A DNA stretch of 7,453 bases. It comes from Alphaproteobacteria bacterium (GTDB taxonomy: Bacteria; Pseudomonadota; Alphaproteobacteria; Rhodobacterales; Rhodobacteraceae). The DNA lies in assembly GCA_003694465.1 (NCBI GenBank), contig RFKM01000349.1, positions 1 through 7,453 of the forward strand. The letters run 5' to 3'. The notes under the pieces are model-generated. The model was not told the origin of the DNA, did no database searches, and was given only the letters and a program-made list of their open reading frames with translations. The position numbers were made by a program, and so were the translations under genes. Shown one piece after another: positions 1 to 7,453 of the stretch; within the stretch, counting starts at the first letter, position 1; the number at the start of each line of letters is the position of its first letter.

Positions 1-1270
<1,270 letters not shown>

Positions 1271-1276
1271 GCAGGG

Positions 1277-1283
1277 TCCTCTT
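1277..1283 (-). promoter_or_regulatory. gltA ribosome binding site
   Basis: On the minus strand AAGAGGA lies six bases before the ATG at 1270. It is a good Shine-Dalgarno match at normal spacing and fixes the gltA start. Confidence 0.75.
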
Positions 1284-1289
1284 TCATTG

Positions 1290-1306
1290 GCCTGCCGGTG
1301 GCAGGC
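1290..1306 (-). other. gltX-gltA intercistronic hairpin
   Basis: GCCTGCC and GGCAGGC form a perfect 7-bp stem around a 3-base loop, starting four bases after the gltX stop codon and ending just before the gltA Shine-Dalgarno. No T-run follows on the minus strand, so it does not look like an intrinsic terminator. In a gltX-gltA transcript it could act as an RNA processing or 3'-end protection element, which is inference. Confidence 0.55.
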
Positions 1307-1309
1307 GGG

Positions 1310-2725
1310 TTATCGGGCCGCGTCCTCGATCCGGGCGATGGATTCCTCGCGGCCGAGAAGCAGCATCATGTCAAAGACGCTGGGCGCTACGGCCCGCCCC
1401 GCGAGCGCGGCGCGCAAGGGAGCGGCCAGCTTGCCGAACTTGACGCCATGAGATTCGGCCACGGCGGTCAGGATGGCCTCCAGCGTGTCGCGCTCCCAGC
1501 TAGCAGTTTGCAACTGCGGCGTCAATTCTCTTAGTATACCACGGGATACATCGTCGAGCGAGGCCTCGGCCTTCTCGTCGCGGTCCAGAGGCCGTGAGGC
1601 GAGAATGAAATGTGCCTTGTCAAGTAGTTGCGGCAAGGTCTTCACGCCGGTTCTGACGATGGGAAGCGCCGCCGTCAGCGCCGTGACCGCGTCTTCCGGA
1701 AGCGGCGGGCGGCCGACGGCCGAAAGATAATCCTGCAGCTGCGAAATGAGATCCTCCGGCCGGGCGGCGGCAATGTGCAGGCCCGAGATATGGTCGAGCT
1801 TCTTGAAGTCGAACCGCGCCGGGCCCTTGCCGATGCCGTCGAGGTCGAACCATGCCTTCGCCTGTTCGTCGGTGAAGAACTCGTCGTCGCCATGGCTCCA
1901 GCCGAGGCGGGCGAGGTAATTGCGCATCGCCGGCGCCGGGTAGCCCATCGCCCGGTATTCCTCGACGCCGAGCGCGCCGTGGCGCTTCGAGAGCTTCTTG
2001 CCGTCGGGGCCGTGAATGAGCGGGATATGGGCAAAGACCGGCACCTCCCAGCCCATCGCCTCGTAGATCTGCATCTGCCGGGCGGCGTTGTTGAGGTGGT
2101 CGTCGCCGCGGATGACGTGGGTGATGCCCATGTCGTGATCGTCCACCACCACCGCGAGCATGTAGGTCGGGGTGCCGTCGGAGCGCAGCAGCACCATGTC
2201 GTCGAGCTGGTCGTTGCGGATCGTGACCTTGCCCTGCACCCGGTCGTCGATCACCGTGACCCCGGCGCGCGGGGCTTTCAGGCGCACCACGAAGGGCGCG
2301 TCGGGGTGGCTGGCGGGGTCGGCGTCGCGCCAGGGGCTTTGGAAGAGGGTCGAACGCCCCGCCGCGCGGGCCTCTTCGCGGAAGGCGGCGATTTCATCCT
2401 GGGTGGCAAAGCACTTGTAGGCGTGACCCGCCTCCAGCATCTGGCGGGCGACCTCGGCGTGGCGCTCGGCGCGGGCGAACTGGCTGATCGGCTCGCCGTC
2501 ATAGTCGAGACCCAGCCAGGCGATGCCGTCGAGAATCGCCTGCGTCGCTTCCGGGGTCGAGCGGGCGCGGTCGGTATCCTCGATGCGCAGCAGGAAGCGC
2601 CCGCCGCGGCCGCGGGCATAGAGCCAGTTGAACAGCGCCGTGCGGGCGCCGCCGATATGCAGAAAGCCCGTGGGGGACGGGGCGAAACGAGTGACGACGG
2701 GGCGGTCGGATTTGGGGGCGTTCAT
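1310..2725 (-). CDS. gltX: Glutamyl-tRNA synthetase
   Basis: This class I aminoacyl-tRNA synthetase charges tRNA-Glu with glutamate in the cytoplasm. The 471-residue length is normal for bacterial GluRS. The Rossmann-fold start [13 protein letters not shown] (residues 14-26) contains the HIGH-type motif as [16 protein letters not shown] (206-217) is the conserved catalytic-domain segment and KLSKRHG (244-250) is the KMSKS-type loop. The part after about residue 310 is the helical anticodon-binding region. The ATG at 2725 is backed by an AAAAGG about a dozen bases upstream, and the conserved core begins right after it. Many alphaproteobacteria carry two gltX genes, one sometimes serving the transamidation route to Gln-tRNA; this window cannot say which copy this is. 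Codons 393-408 are oddly rich in rare codons (GTA, ATA, CTA, AGA) although the protein there stays family-like. The gene diverges from comEC and is followed 39 bases later by gltA. Confidence 0.97.
   Translation of the reverse strand: MNAPKSDRPVVTRFAPSPTGFLHIGGARTALFNWLYARGRGGRFLLRIEDTDRARSTPEATQAILDGIAWLGLDYDGEPISQFARAERHAEVARQMLEAGHAYKCFATQDEIAAFREEARAAGRSTLFQSPWRDADPASHPDAPFVVRLKAPRAGVTVIDDRVQGKVTIRNDQLDDMVLLRSDGTPTYMLAVVVDDHDMGITHVIRGDDHLNNAARQMQIYEAMGWEVPVFAHIPLIHGPDGKKLSKRHGALGVEEYRAMGYPAPAMRNYLARLGWSHGDDEFFTDEQAKAWFDLDGIGKGPARFDFKKLDHISGLHIAAARPEDLISQLQDYLSAVGRPPLPEDAVTALTAALPIVRTGVKTLPQLLDKAHFILASRPLDRDEKAEASLDDVSRGILRELTPQLQTASWERDTLEAILTAVAESHGVKFGKLAAPLRAALAGRAVAPSVFDMMLLLGREESIARIEDAAR
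1503..1517. repeat. Inverted repeat next to the candidate internal promoter
   Basis: GCAGTT-TGC-AACTGC is a perfect 6-bp inverted repeat with a 3-base centre. It lies about 10-25 bases downstream of the start site predicted for the candidate promoter in gltX, where an operator could sit. It encodes part of gltX (around residues 404-408), so it may be coincidence; the regulator, if any, is unknown. Confidence 0.4.
1533..1541 (-). promoter_or_regulatory. Candidate extended -10 promoter for gltA inside gltX
   Basis: The minus strand reads TGG-TATACT, an extended -10 element (TGn plus a hexamer matching TATAAT at 5 of 6 positions). It lies in a stretch where 1521-1550 has only 12 G or C in 30 bases, far below the surroundings. 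No convincing -35 sits 16-18 bases upstream, but extended -10 promoters can work without one. Transcription would start near 1526, about 255 bases before the gltA ATG. The site is inferred from sequence only. Confidence 0.4.
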
Positions 2726-2801
2726 CGGGCGTTAACCTTTTGGAAACCACGATCGGGCTAGGCTCCGGGGTGTCTAAAGGCTCGCAACGGGGAGAACAAG
2801 G
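2726..2801. promoter_or_regulatory. Divergent gltX / comEC control region
   Basis: These 76 bases separate the gltX ATG from the comEC GTG and must hold at least part of both 5' signals. An AAAAGG toward gltX and a GGGGAG toward comEC are plausible Shine-Dalgarno sequences. I find no -35/-10 pair with acceptable spacing on either strand, so no promoter is called. Confidence 0.45.
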
Positions 2802-4859
2802 GTGACGGCACTGGCGCGGATGTCCGGCCGCATCGAAGCCCTTGCCGGACGGCTTCTGCTGTTTGTGCCGGTGTGCCTCGGCAGCGGCATCGGCCTCTAC
2901 TTCGCCCTCCCGCGCGAGCCCGGCGCGCTTGTCTGGGCGGCGCTGGCGCTTTCGGCCGGGGGGCTGGCGCTCGCCGGGGCGCGGCTCCTGCGCGGGCGCC
3001 TCGCCGGGTTCGGCATCCTGGCCCTTGGCGCGGCGCTGGTGCTGGCCGGGGTGCTGGTGGCCGGGCTGCGCACCGAGCTCACCCGCGCGCCGGTGCTGCA
3101 GTTTCGCTATTACGGGCCGGTCGAGGGGCGAGTGGTGAAGGTCGACCGCTCCGCCTCCAACGCCCCGCGCCTGACCCTCGACCGGGTGCGCCTCGAGCGA
3201 ATGCCGCCCGGACGCCGGCCGGCGCGGGTCCGGGTCTCGCTGCATGGCCGGCAGGGCTTTCTCGACCCGGCGCCGGGGCAGATCGTGGCGCTGACCGCCT
3301 ATCTCTCGCCGCCGCAGGGGCCGGTCGAGCCGGGCGGGTTCGATTTCCGCCGCATGGCGTGGTATGACCGGATTGGCGCGGTGGGTTATGCGCGCAGCCC
3401 GGCGCTGCTGCTGGCCGAACCCGAGGCCGGGTTCGGCACGATGATGGTGCGCCGGCTGCGGCAGGCGATCTCGGCGGCGGTGCGGGCACGGGTGCCGGGC
3501 GAGGCGGGGGCCTTTGCCGCGGCGATCACCACCGGCGAGCGGTCCTACCTCTCGCCGGAAAGCCTTGCCGACCTCAGGGCCGCGAACCTTGCCCATCTGC
3601 TGGCGATTTCCGGCCTGCACATGGGGCTGCTCACCGGCTTCGTCTTTGCCGCTGCCCGTCTCGGGCTGGCGCTGGTCCCGTCGCTGGCGGCGCGCTGGCC
3701 GATCCGCAAGATCGCCGCGGTGCTGGCGATCCAGGCCGGGGCGATCTATCTCGGCCTGTCAGGGGGGAACGTGGCCACCGAACGGGCCTTCATCATGGTG
3801 AGCGTCCTGTTCGGGGCGGTGCTGCTCGAGCGCAAGGCGCTGACCCTGCGGGCGGTGGCCGTGGCGGCGACGGTGATCCTGCTGGTCGAGCCGGAAACCC
3901 TCGCCGAGCCGGGCTTCCAGATGTCCTTCGCCGCGACGGTGGCGCTGGTGGCGGTCTTCGCGGCGCTGCGCGACCTGCCGCAATGGCACCCGCCGCGCTG
4001 GCTGGGCGGGCCGCTGACGGTGCTGATCTCGTCGCTGGTGGCGGGGCTGGCCACGGCGCCCTTCGCGGCGGCGCATTTCAACCAGGTTTCCCATTACGGG
4101 CTGCTGGCCAACCTGCTTTCGGTGCCGGTGATGGGGCTGGCGGTGATGCCGCTGGTGGTGCTGGCAACGCTGCTCGCCCCGCTCGGGCTGTCGGGGGTGC
4201 CGCTGTGGCTGATGCAGTTTCCGATCGACTGGATTCTCGGCGTGGCCCATTGGGTCGCGGGGCTGCCCGGTGCGCTCGGGCATGTGAAAAGCCCCGGGCC
4301 CTGGGTTCTGCCGCTGATCGCGGCGGGCGGGCTGGCGGCGGTGCTGCTGTCCGGGCGGGCGCGGCTCGCCGCCCTCGTGCCGCTGGCCTTCGGCTTTGCC
4401 CTCTGGATCGAGGCGGACCGCCCGCCGGGGCTGGTCTCGGCCAGCGGCGGCCTCGTCGGGGTGATGGGGCCCGAGGGGCGCGCGCTGTCGAAACCGACGG
4501 GCGACAGTTTCTCGGCCCGGGTCTGGCTGGAGAACGACGGCGACAGCGCGAGCCAGGCCGAAGCGGCGGCGCGGCGCGGCTTTCGGGGGGCGCGGGGCGA
4601 CCGGCGCGGGCGACTCGGAGCCGCGACCGTCGCCCATCTGACCGGGCGGGGCGCCGCCGGGCGGCTGGAGGCTGCCTGCGCCGAGGCGGCGCTGGTGGTG
4701 GTCTCGACCGACGTGCCCGAACCGCCGGGGGGTTGCACGGTTTTCGATGCCGCACGGCTCGAACAAACCGGGGCCCTCGCGCTCTGGCCGGACGCAAGCG
4801 GGCTGCGGGTGGTCTCGGTGGCCGAGACCAGCGGCCACCGCCCCTGGACCGGGGATTGA
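2802..4859 (+). CDS. comEC: ComEC/Rec2 family DNA-uptake channel, no MBL catalytic domain
   Basis: ComEC/Rec2 proteins form the inner-membrane channel that takes single-stranded DNA into the cytoplasm in natural transformation. This 685-residue protein has hydrophobic helices at about 18-36, 42-62 and 70-89, then a soluble DUF4131-like stretch to about 200 with alternating beta-type sequence. The Competence domain runs from about 232 to 500, with the signature LAISGLHMGLL (267-277), PGFQMSFAAT (369 on) and NLLSVPVMGL (437 on), amid multiple membrane helices. After a last helix near 520-536, a hydrophilic tail of about 150 residues contains two cysteines (626 and 645) but no HxHxDH motif, so the metallo-beta-lactamase domain of full-length ComEC is absent as a catalytic unit. 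Comparable short forms are, as far as I recall, common in this lineage. The start is GTG, preceded by GGGGAG at normal spacing. It is the only plus-strand gene, divergent from gltX and convergent with lexA. Whether the cell is competent cannot be told. Confidence 0.9.
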   Translation: MTALARMSGRIEALAGRLLLFVPVCLGSGIGLYFALPREPGALVWAALALSAGGLALAGARLLRGRLAGFGILALGAALVLAGVLVAGLRTELTRAPVLQFRYYGPVEGRVVKVDRSASNAPRLTLDRVRLERMPPGRRPARVRVSLHGRQGFLDPAPGQIVALTAYLSPPQGPVEPGGFDFRRMAWYDRIGAVGYARSPALLLAEPEAGFGTMMVRRLRQAISAAVRARVPGEAGAFAAAITTGERSYLSPESLADLRAANLAHLLAISGLHMGLLTGFVFAAARLGLALVPSLAARWPIRKIAAVLAIQAGAIYLGLSGGNVATERAFIMVSVLFGAVLLERKALTLRAVAVAATVILLVEPETLAEPGFQMSFAATVALVAVFAALRDLPQWHPPRWLGGPLTVLISSLVAGLATAPFAAAHFNQVSHYGLLANLLSVPVMGLAVMPLVVLATLLAPLGLSGVPLWLMQFPIDWILGVAHWVAGLPGALGHVKSPGPWVLPLIAAGGLAAVLLSGRARLAALVPLAFGFALWIEADRPPGLVSASGGLVGVMGPEGRALSKPTGDSFSARVWLENDGDSASQAEAAARRGFRGARGDRRGRLGAATVAHLTGRGAAGRLEAACAEAALVVVSTDVPEPPGGCTVFDAARLEQTGALALWPDASGLRVVSVAETSGHRPWTGD

Positions 4860-4901
4860 ACCGGGCGCGCGGGCGGGCCAGCCAGACAGGGGAGGCAAGA
4901 C

Positions 4902-4925
4902 CGGCGGGGCGGGCGCGCCGTTTTT
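4902..4925 (+). terminator. Candidate intrinsic terminator of comEC
   Basis: CGGCG, a 9-base GC-rich loop and CGCCG form a short stem followed at once by TTTTT, 43 bases after the comEC stop. The only T-run of this kind in the convergent spacer follows a stem, which favours a rho-independent terminator. The stem is only 5 bp and alternative pairings exist, so confidence is moderate. Confidence 0.5.
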
Positions 4926-4991
4926 GCACGCGCAATCGGCGCGAACGGCTCGGACGCCACGGACAGGCTTGCCCCGTGGGTTTGCGCTGCT

Positions 4992-5016
4992 GCTGCCCGG
5001 CGCCGCGGCGGGCAGC
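4992..5016. other. Strong GC hairpin downstream of lexA
   Basis: GCTGCCCG and CGGGCAGC form a perfect 8-bp stem with a 9-base loop, about 30 bases past the lexA stop on the minus strand. There is no T-run on either side, so it is not a textbook intrinsic terminator. It could protect the 3' end of lexA mRNA or help stop transcription between the convergent genes; this is inference. Confidence 0.5.
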
Positions 5017-5025
5017 GTCCGGCGC

Positions 5026-5053
5026 CTTGCTTCAATCGGCTTGTTTCAATAGG
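5026..5053. repeat. Tandem 14-bp direct repeat across the lexA stop
   Basis: CTTGCTTCAATCGG (5026-5039) is followed directly by CTTGTTTCAATAGG (5040-5053); 12 of 14 bases agree. The right-hand copy contains the lexA stop codon and its last two codons, while the left-hand copy lies in the spacer. It looks like an old short tandem duplication at the 3' end of lexA. Confidence 0.6.
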
Positions 5054-5744
5054 TGCGGATAAGCCCGACCAGCTTGCCCTGCACCTCGACCTGTTCCTTG
5101 CGCAGAAGGCGCGTCTCGTAGGCCGGGTTGGCGGCCTCGAGCATTACCATGTCGCCGGAGCGGCGGAAGCGCTTGAGCGTGGCCTCATAGCCTTCGACCT
5201 GGGCGACGACGATATCGCCGTTCTCCACCGCCGAGGTTTCGCGGATGATGACGATGTCGCCGGAATTGATCCCCGCGTCGATCATCGAATCGCCCTTCAC
5301 CTCGAGCGCATAATGCCGCCCGTGCCCCGCGACCATGTTGCCCGGAACCGAGACGGTGCTTGCCCCGTCGGTGATCGCCTCGATCGGGGTGCCTGCGGCG
5401 ATGCGGCCGAGCAGCGGCAGGTCGAGCGCGCTGCCGGTCTGGGTGGGCAGGGCGGCGGCGGGGGTCGCCTCGGGCCGGTCGCCCGCGATCACCCGCGGCT
5501 CGAAACCGGCGCGCCCGGAAGGCTCGAGCGCCTCGGGCAGGCGGACGATCTCGATCGCCCGGGCCCGGTGCGGCAGGCGGCGGATGAATCCGCGCTCTTC
5601 GAGGGCGGTGATCAGCCGGTGGATGCCCGATTTCGAGCGCAGATCGAGCGCGTCCTTCATTTCGTCGAAGGAGGGGGGCACGCCATCGCGCTGGAGCCGC
5701 TTGTTAATGAAGTCGAGAAGATCGAGCTGTTTCTTCGTGAGCAT
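5046..5744 (-). CDS. lexA: LexA SOS repressor
   Basis: LexA represses DNA-damage genes and is inactivated by RecA-stimulated self-cleavage. This 232-residue protein has an N-terminal winged helix-turn-helix (about 1-65, with [20 protein letters not shown] covering the recognition region) in the alphaproteobacterial form. A linker of about 40 residues follows, then a peptidase S24 domain. The expected cleavage bond is Ala117-Gly118 in GRIAAGTP; the catalytic serine is Ser153 in GDSMIDAG and the catalytic lysine is Lys191 in ATLKRF. All three are present, so the protein should be cleavable. The start [10 protein letters not shown] matches the family and has a GGAGG eight bases upstream. The upstream region holds a near-consensus promoter overlapped by LexA half-sites, indicating autoregulation. 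The gene converges with comEC and is separated from moeA by 182 bases, so it is mainly an independent unit. Confidence 0.97.
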   Translation of the reverse strand: MLTKKQLDLLDFINKRLQRDGVPPSFDEMKDALDLRSKSGIHRLITALEERGFIRRLPHRARAIEIVRLPEALEPSGRAGFEPRVIAGDRPEATPAAALPTQTGSALDLPLLGRIAAGTPIEAITDGASTVSVPGNMVAGHGRHYALEVKGDSMIDAGINSGDIVIIRETSAVENGDIVVAQVEGYEATLKRFRRSGDMVMLEAANPAYETRLLRKEQVEVQGKLVGLIRTY

Positions 5745-5752
5745 GTGGCCTG

Positions 5753-5757
5753 CCTCC
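5753..5757 (-). promoter_or_regulatory. lexA ribosome binding site
   Basis: GGAGG on the minus strand lies eight bases before the ATG at 5744. It sits within a purine-rich run of GGCA-type repeats (about 5748-5767) and fixes the lexA start. Confidence 0.75.
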
Positions 5758-5819
5758 CTGCCTGCCTCGTCGGAACGGGCCGGGGAAACACCGCCGCGCC
5801 CGCGTCATTCGCCTTTGCC

Positions 5820-5834
5820 CCGCCCGCCGGGCGG
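5820..5834 (-). other. Hairpin in the lexA 5' leader
   Basis: CCGCCC and GGGCGG form a perfect 6-bp stem with a 3-base loop. If transcription starts near 5865, this lies about 30-45 bases into a leader of roughly 120 bases. In such GC-rich DNA a short stem can arise by chance, so a role in lexA translation is only a possibility. Confidence 0.35.
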
Positions 5835-5860
5835 CCTGTTGCCGAGGCGGAAACGAGGCT

Positions 5861-5886
5861 GTTCAGCATATGTTCTAACGGCGTTC
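5861..5886 (-). promoter_or_regulatory. LexA operator (SOS box) with three half-sites
   Basis: Read on the plus strand there are three GTTC half-sites at 5861-5864, 5872-5875 and 5883-5886, each separated by exactly seven bases. GTTC-N7-GTTC is the known alphaproteobacterial LexA box, so this is two overlapping boxes sharing the middle half-site. The array covers the promoter spacer, the -10 hexamer and the probable start site of lexA, exactly where a repressor would block RNA polymerase. Confidence 0.9.
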
Positions 5887-5900
5887 CCGTTTCGTGTCAA
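5872..5900 (-). promoter_or_regulatory. lexA promoter, sigma-70 type
   Basis: On the minus strand a perfect -35 TTGACA (5900-5895) is followed by a 17-base spacer and a -10 TAGAAC (5877-5872, 4 of 6 matches to TATAAT). The -10 contains the middle LexA half-site. Transcription should begin near 5865, leaving a leader of about 120 bases before the lexA ATG. The -35 starts 26 bases past the moeA stop codon, so lexA can be expressed apart from the moaC-moeA unit. Confidence 0.8.
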
Positions 5901-5926
5901 GGTTCTTGTCGGGACGCGGTGGGGTT

Positions 5927-7095
5927 TCAGAGCGGCAGGTAATCCACCGTGTCGCCGGCCTTGCGCGCAGAGTCGTTTGCCGGGCGCACGAGCAGGGCGT
6001 TGGCGCACACCAGCACCGAGAGGAGGGCGCTGTCTTGCCGGGGCAGGGGGCGGATCGTCTCGCCGTCGCTGAGGGCGCGCATGTAATGCTCGCGCGGCCC
6101 GTTTTCCGGCAGATCCTCGGCAAGGCGCGCCTGCGCGCGGGGGGCGGGGCGGGCCTCGAGGCCGAGCATCGCCCGGATCAGCGGGACGAGGAACACCCGC
6201 CCGCAGACCAGCGAGGACACCGGGTTGCCCGGCAGGCCGACGAGCACCCCTTCGCCAAGGCGGCCGGCCATCAGCGGTTTGCCGGGGCGCATGGCGACCT
6301 TGTAGAAGCTTCGCTCCAGCCCGAGTTCGGCGGCCACCGGCGCGACGAGGTCGTGATCGCCCACCGAGGCGCCGCCGATCGTCACCACGAGATCGGCGCC
6401 CGAGGCGTCAGCGAAGGCGGTGCGCAGGCTCTCCTTGGTGTCGCGGGCGATCGGCAAAAGCCGGACGCGGGCGCCGGCACCTTCGAGCAGGGCCTTCAGG
6501 GCCACGCCGTTGGAGGCGACGATCTGGTCGGGGCCGGGCTCCTCACCGGGCAGGACGAGCTCGTCGCCGGTGGCGATGACGGCCACCTCGGGCCGGCGGG
6601 CCACGACGAGGCGGGCCGCGTTCATCGCCGCGGCGAGGGCGACGTCATGCGGGCCCAGAAGGCGCGGCGCCTCGAGCCTTGCGCCGGCGCGAAAGTCGCT
6701 GCCCGCCGGGCGCACGAAGGCGCTGTTCTCGAGGCGTCGGCCAAGGCGGATGAGATCTCCCTCGCGGCTCACGTCCTCCTGGATGACGACCCGGTTGGCG
6801 CCCTCGGGCATCGGCGCGCCGGTGAAGATGCGCACCGCCTGACCGGGGCCGACCCGGCCCGGAAAGCGCGCCCCGGCGCGGCTCTCGCCGATCACCTTGA
6901 AGAGCGCCTCGGGCTCGGCCTCGACGGCGTTCACCGCGTAGCCGTCCATCATCGCGGCGGCGAAGGGGGGCTGGTCGCGCCGGGCGATAACCGGCTCGGC
7001 CAGAACCCGCCCGGCGGCCTCTTCCAGCGCCACGGGTTCGGACGGCATCGGTCGGGCGAGGGCAAGGAGCGCCTCGAGGGCTTCGGCAACCGAAA

Positions 7096-7099
<4 letters not shown>
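5927..7099 (-). CDS. moeA: Molybdopterin molybdenumtransferase MoeA
   Basis: MoeA inserts molybdate into adenylylated molybdopterin to give active molybdenum cofactor, in the cytoplasm. The 390-residue protein has the MoeA N-terminal region with [13 protein letters not shown] (44-56). The MoCF-binding domain has ATGDEL (176-181, Asp179) and GGASVGDHD (242-250, Asp248). It is followed by MRPGKP (270-275) and GLPGNPVSS (288-296), then a C-terminal beta domain. Length is slightly below the 411 of E. coli MoeA. I place the start at the ATG at 7099 ([17 protein letters not shown]) because it overlaps the moaC stop in an ATGA arrangement and begins where the family does. A longer in-frame reading from 7351 gives a low-complexity, non-family N-terminus and is antisense-like noise inside moaC. 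moaC lies directly upstream, so the two are translationally coupled in one operon. Confidence 0.95.

Positions 7100-7453
<354 letters not shown>

Noticed and set aside
1595..1623. Perfect TTGACA (minus strand, 1623-1618) as a second internal gltX promoter
   Set aside because: At 16-18 bases downstream there is only GC-rich sequence with no acceptable -10.
1628..2761. 377-codon plus-strand open frame opposite gltX
   Set aside because: Antisense shadow of gltX with no recognisable motif and no ribosome binding site.
2499..3620. 373-codon minus-strand frame opposite comEC and running into gltX
   Set aside because: Repetitive Arg/Pro/Gly/His composition typical of a GC-rich shadow; its 3' part overlaps gltX out of frame.
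3766..3785. Pair of GAAC half-sites inside comEC as a LexA box
   Set aside because: The half-sites are separated by nine bases, not seven, and lie deep inside the coding sequence.
3759..4898. 379-codon minus-strand frame opposite comEC
   Set aside because: Low-complexity, highly basic and antisense to a clear ComEC Competence domain.
5657..5869. 70-codon frame upstream of and overlapping the lexA start
   Set aside because: Its ATG at 5869 lies at or before the predicted lexA transcript start and inside the LexA operator, and it runs into lexA out of frame with no family-like sequence.

Overview
This window looks like a core chromosomal segment from a high-GC alphaproteobacterium, most likely of the Rhodobacter/Paracoccus group (Rhodobacterales). 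Three things support that. The G+C content and third-position bias are very high. The protein sequences resemble that group. The lexA operator is built from the GTTC-N7-GTTC direct repeat typical of Alphaproteobacteria, not the CTGT-N8-ACAG palindrome of enterics. No mobile element, phage gene, CRISPR array, tRNA or rRNA is visible.

Layout, left to right: the 3'-truncated citrate synthase gene gltA (minus, 1-1270); glutamyl-tRNA synthetase gltX (minus, 1310-2725); a 76-base divergent spacer; comEC (plus, 2802-4859); a 186-base convergent spacer holding a candidate terminator and a strong hairpin; lexA (minus, 5046-5744); a 182-base control region with a clear lexA promoter and a three-half-site LexA operator; moeA (minus, 5927-7099); and the 5'-truncated moaC (minus, 7096-7453), which overlaps moeA by four bases.

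Functionally these are housekeeping modules placed side by side. moaC and moeA form a translationally coupled molybdenum-cofactor pair. lexA is the SOS repressor with its own autoregulated promoter just after moeA. comEC encodes the inner-membrane DNA-uptake channel and is the only plus-strand gene. gltX and gltA are close together on the minus strand and probably share transcripts. A short AT-rich, rare-codon stretch near the end of gltX carries an extended -10 motif that could give gltA its own promoter.

I see no evidence for a previously undescribed multi-gene system. The points worth a second look are regulatory: the tandem LexA operator, the possible gltA promoter hidden inside gltX, the hairpins in the intergenic spacers, and the tandem repeat that spans the lexA stop codon. 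ComEC also lacks the metallo-beta-lactamase-like catalytic motif.
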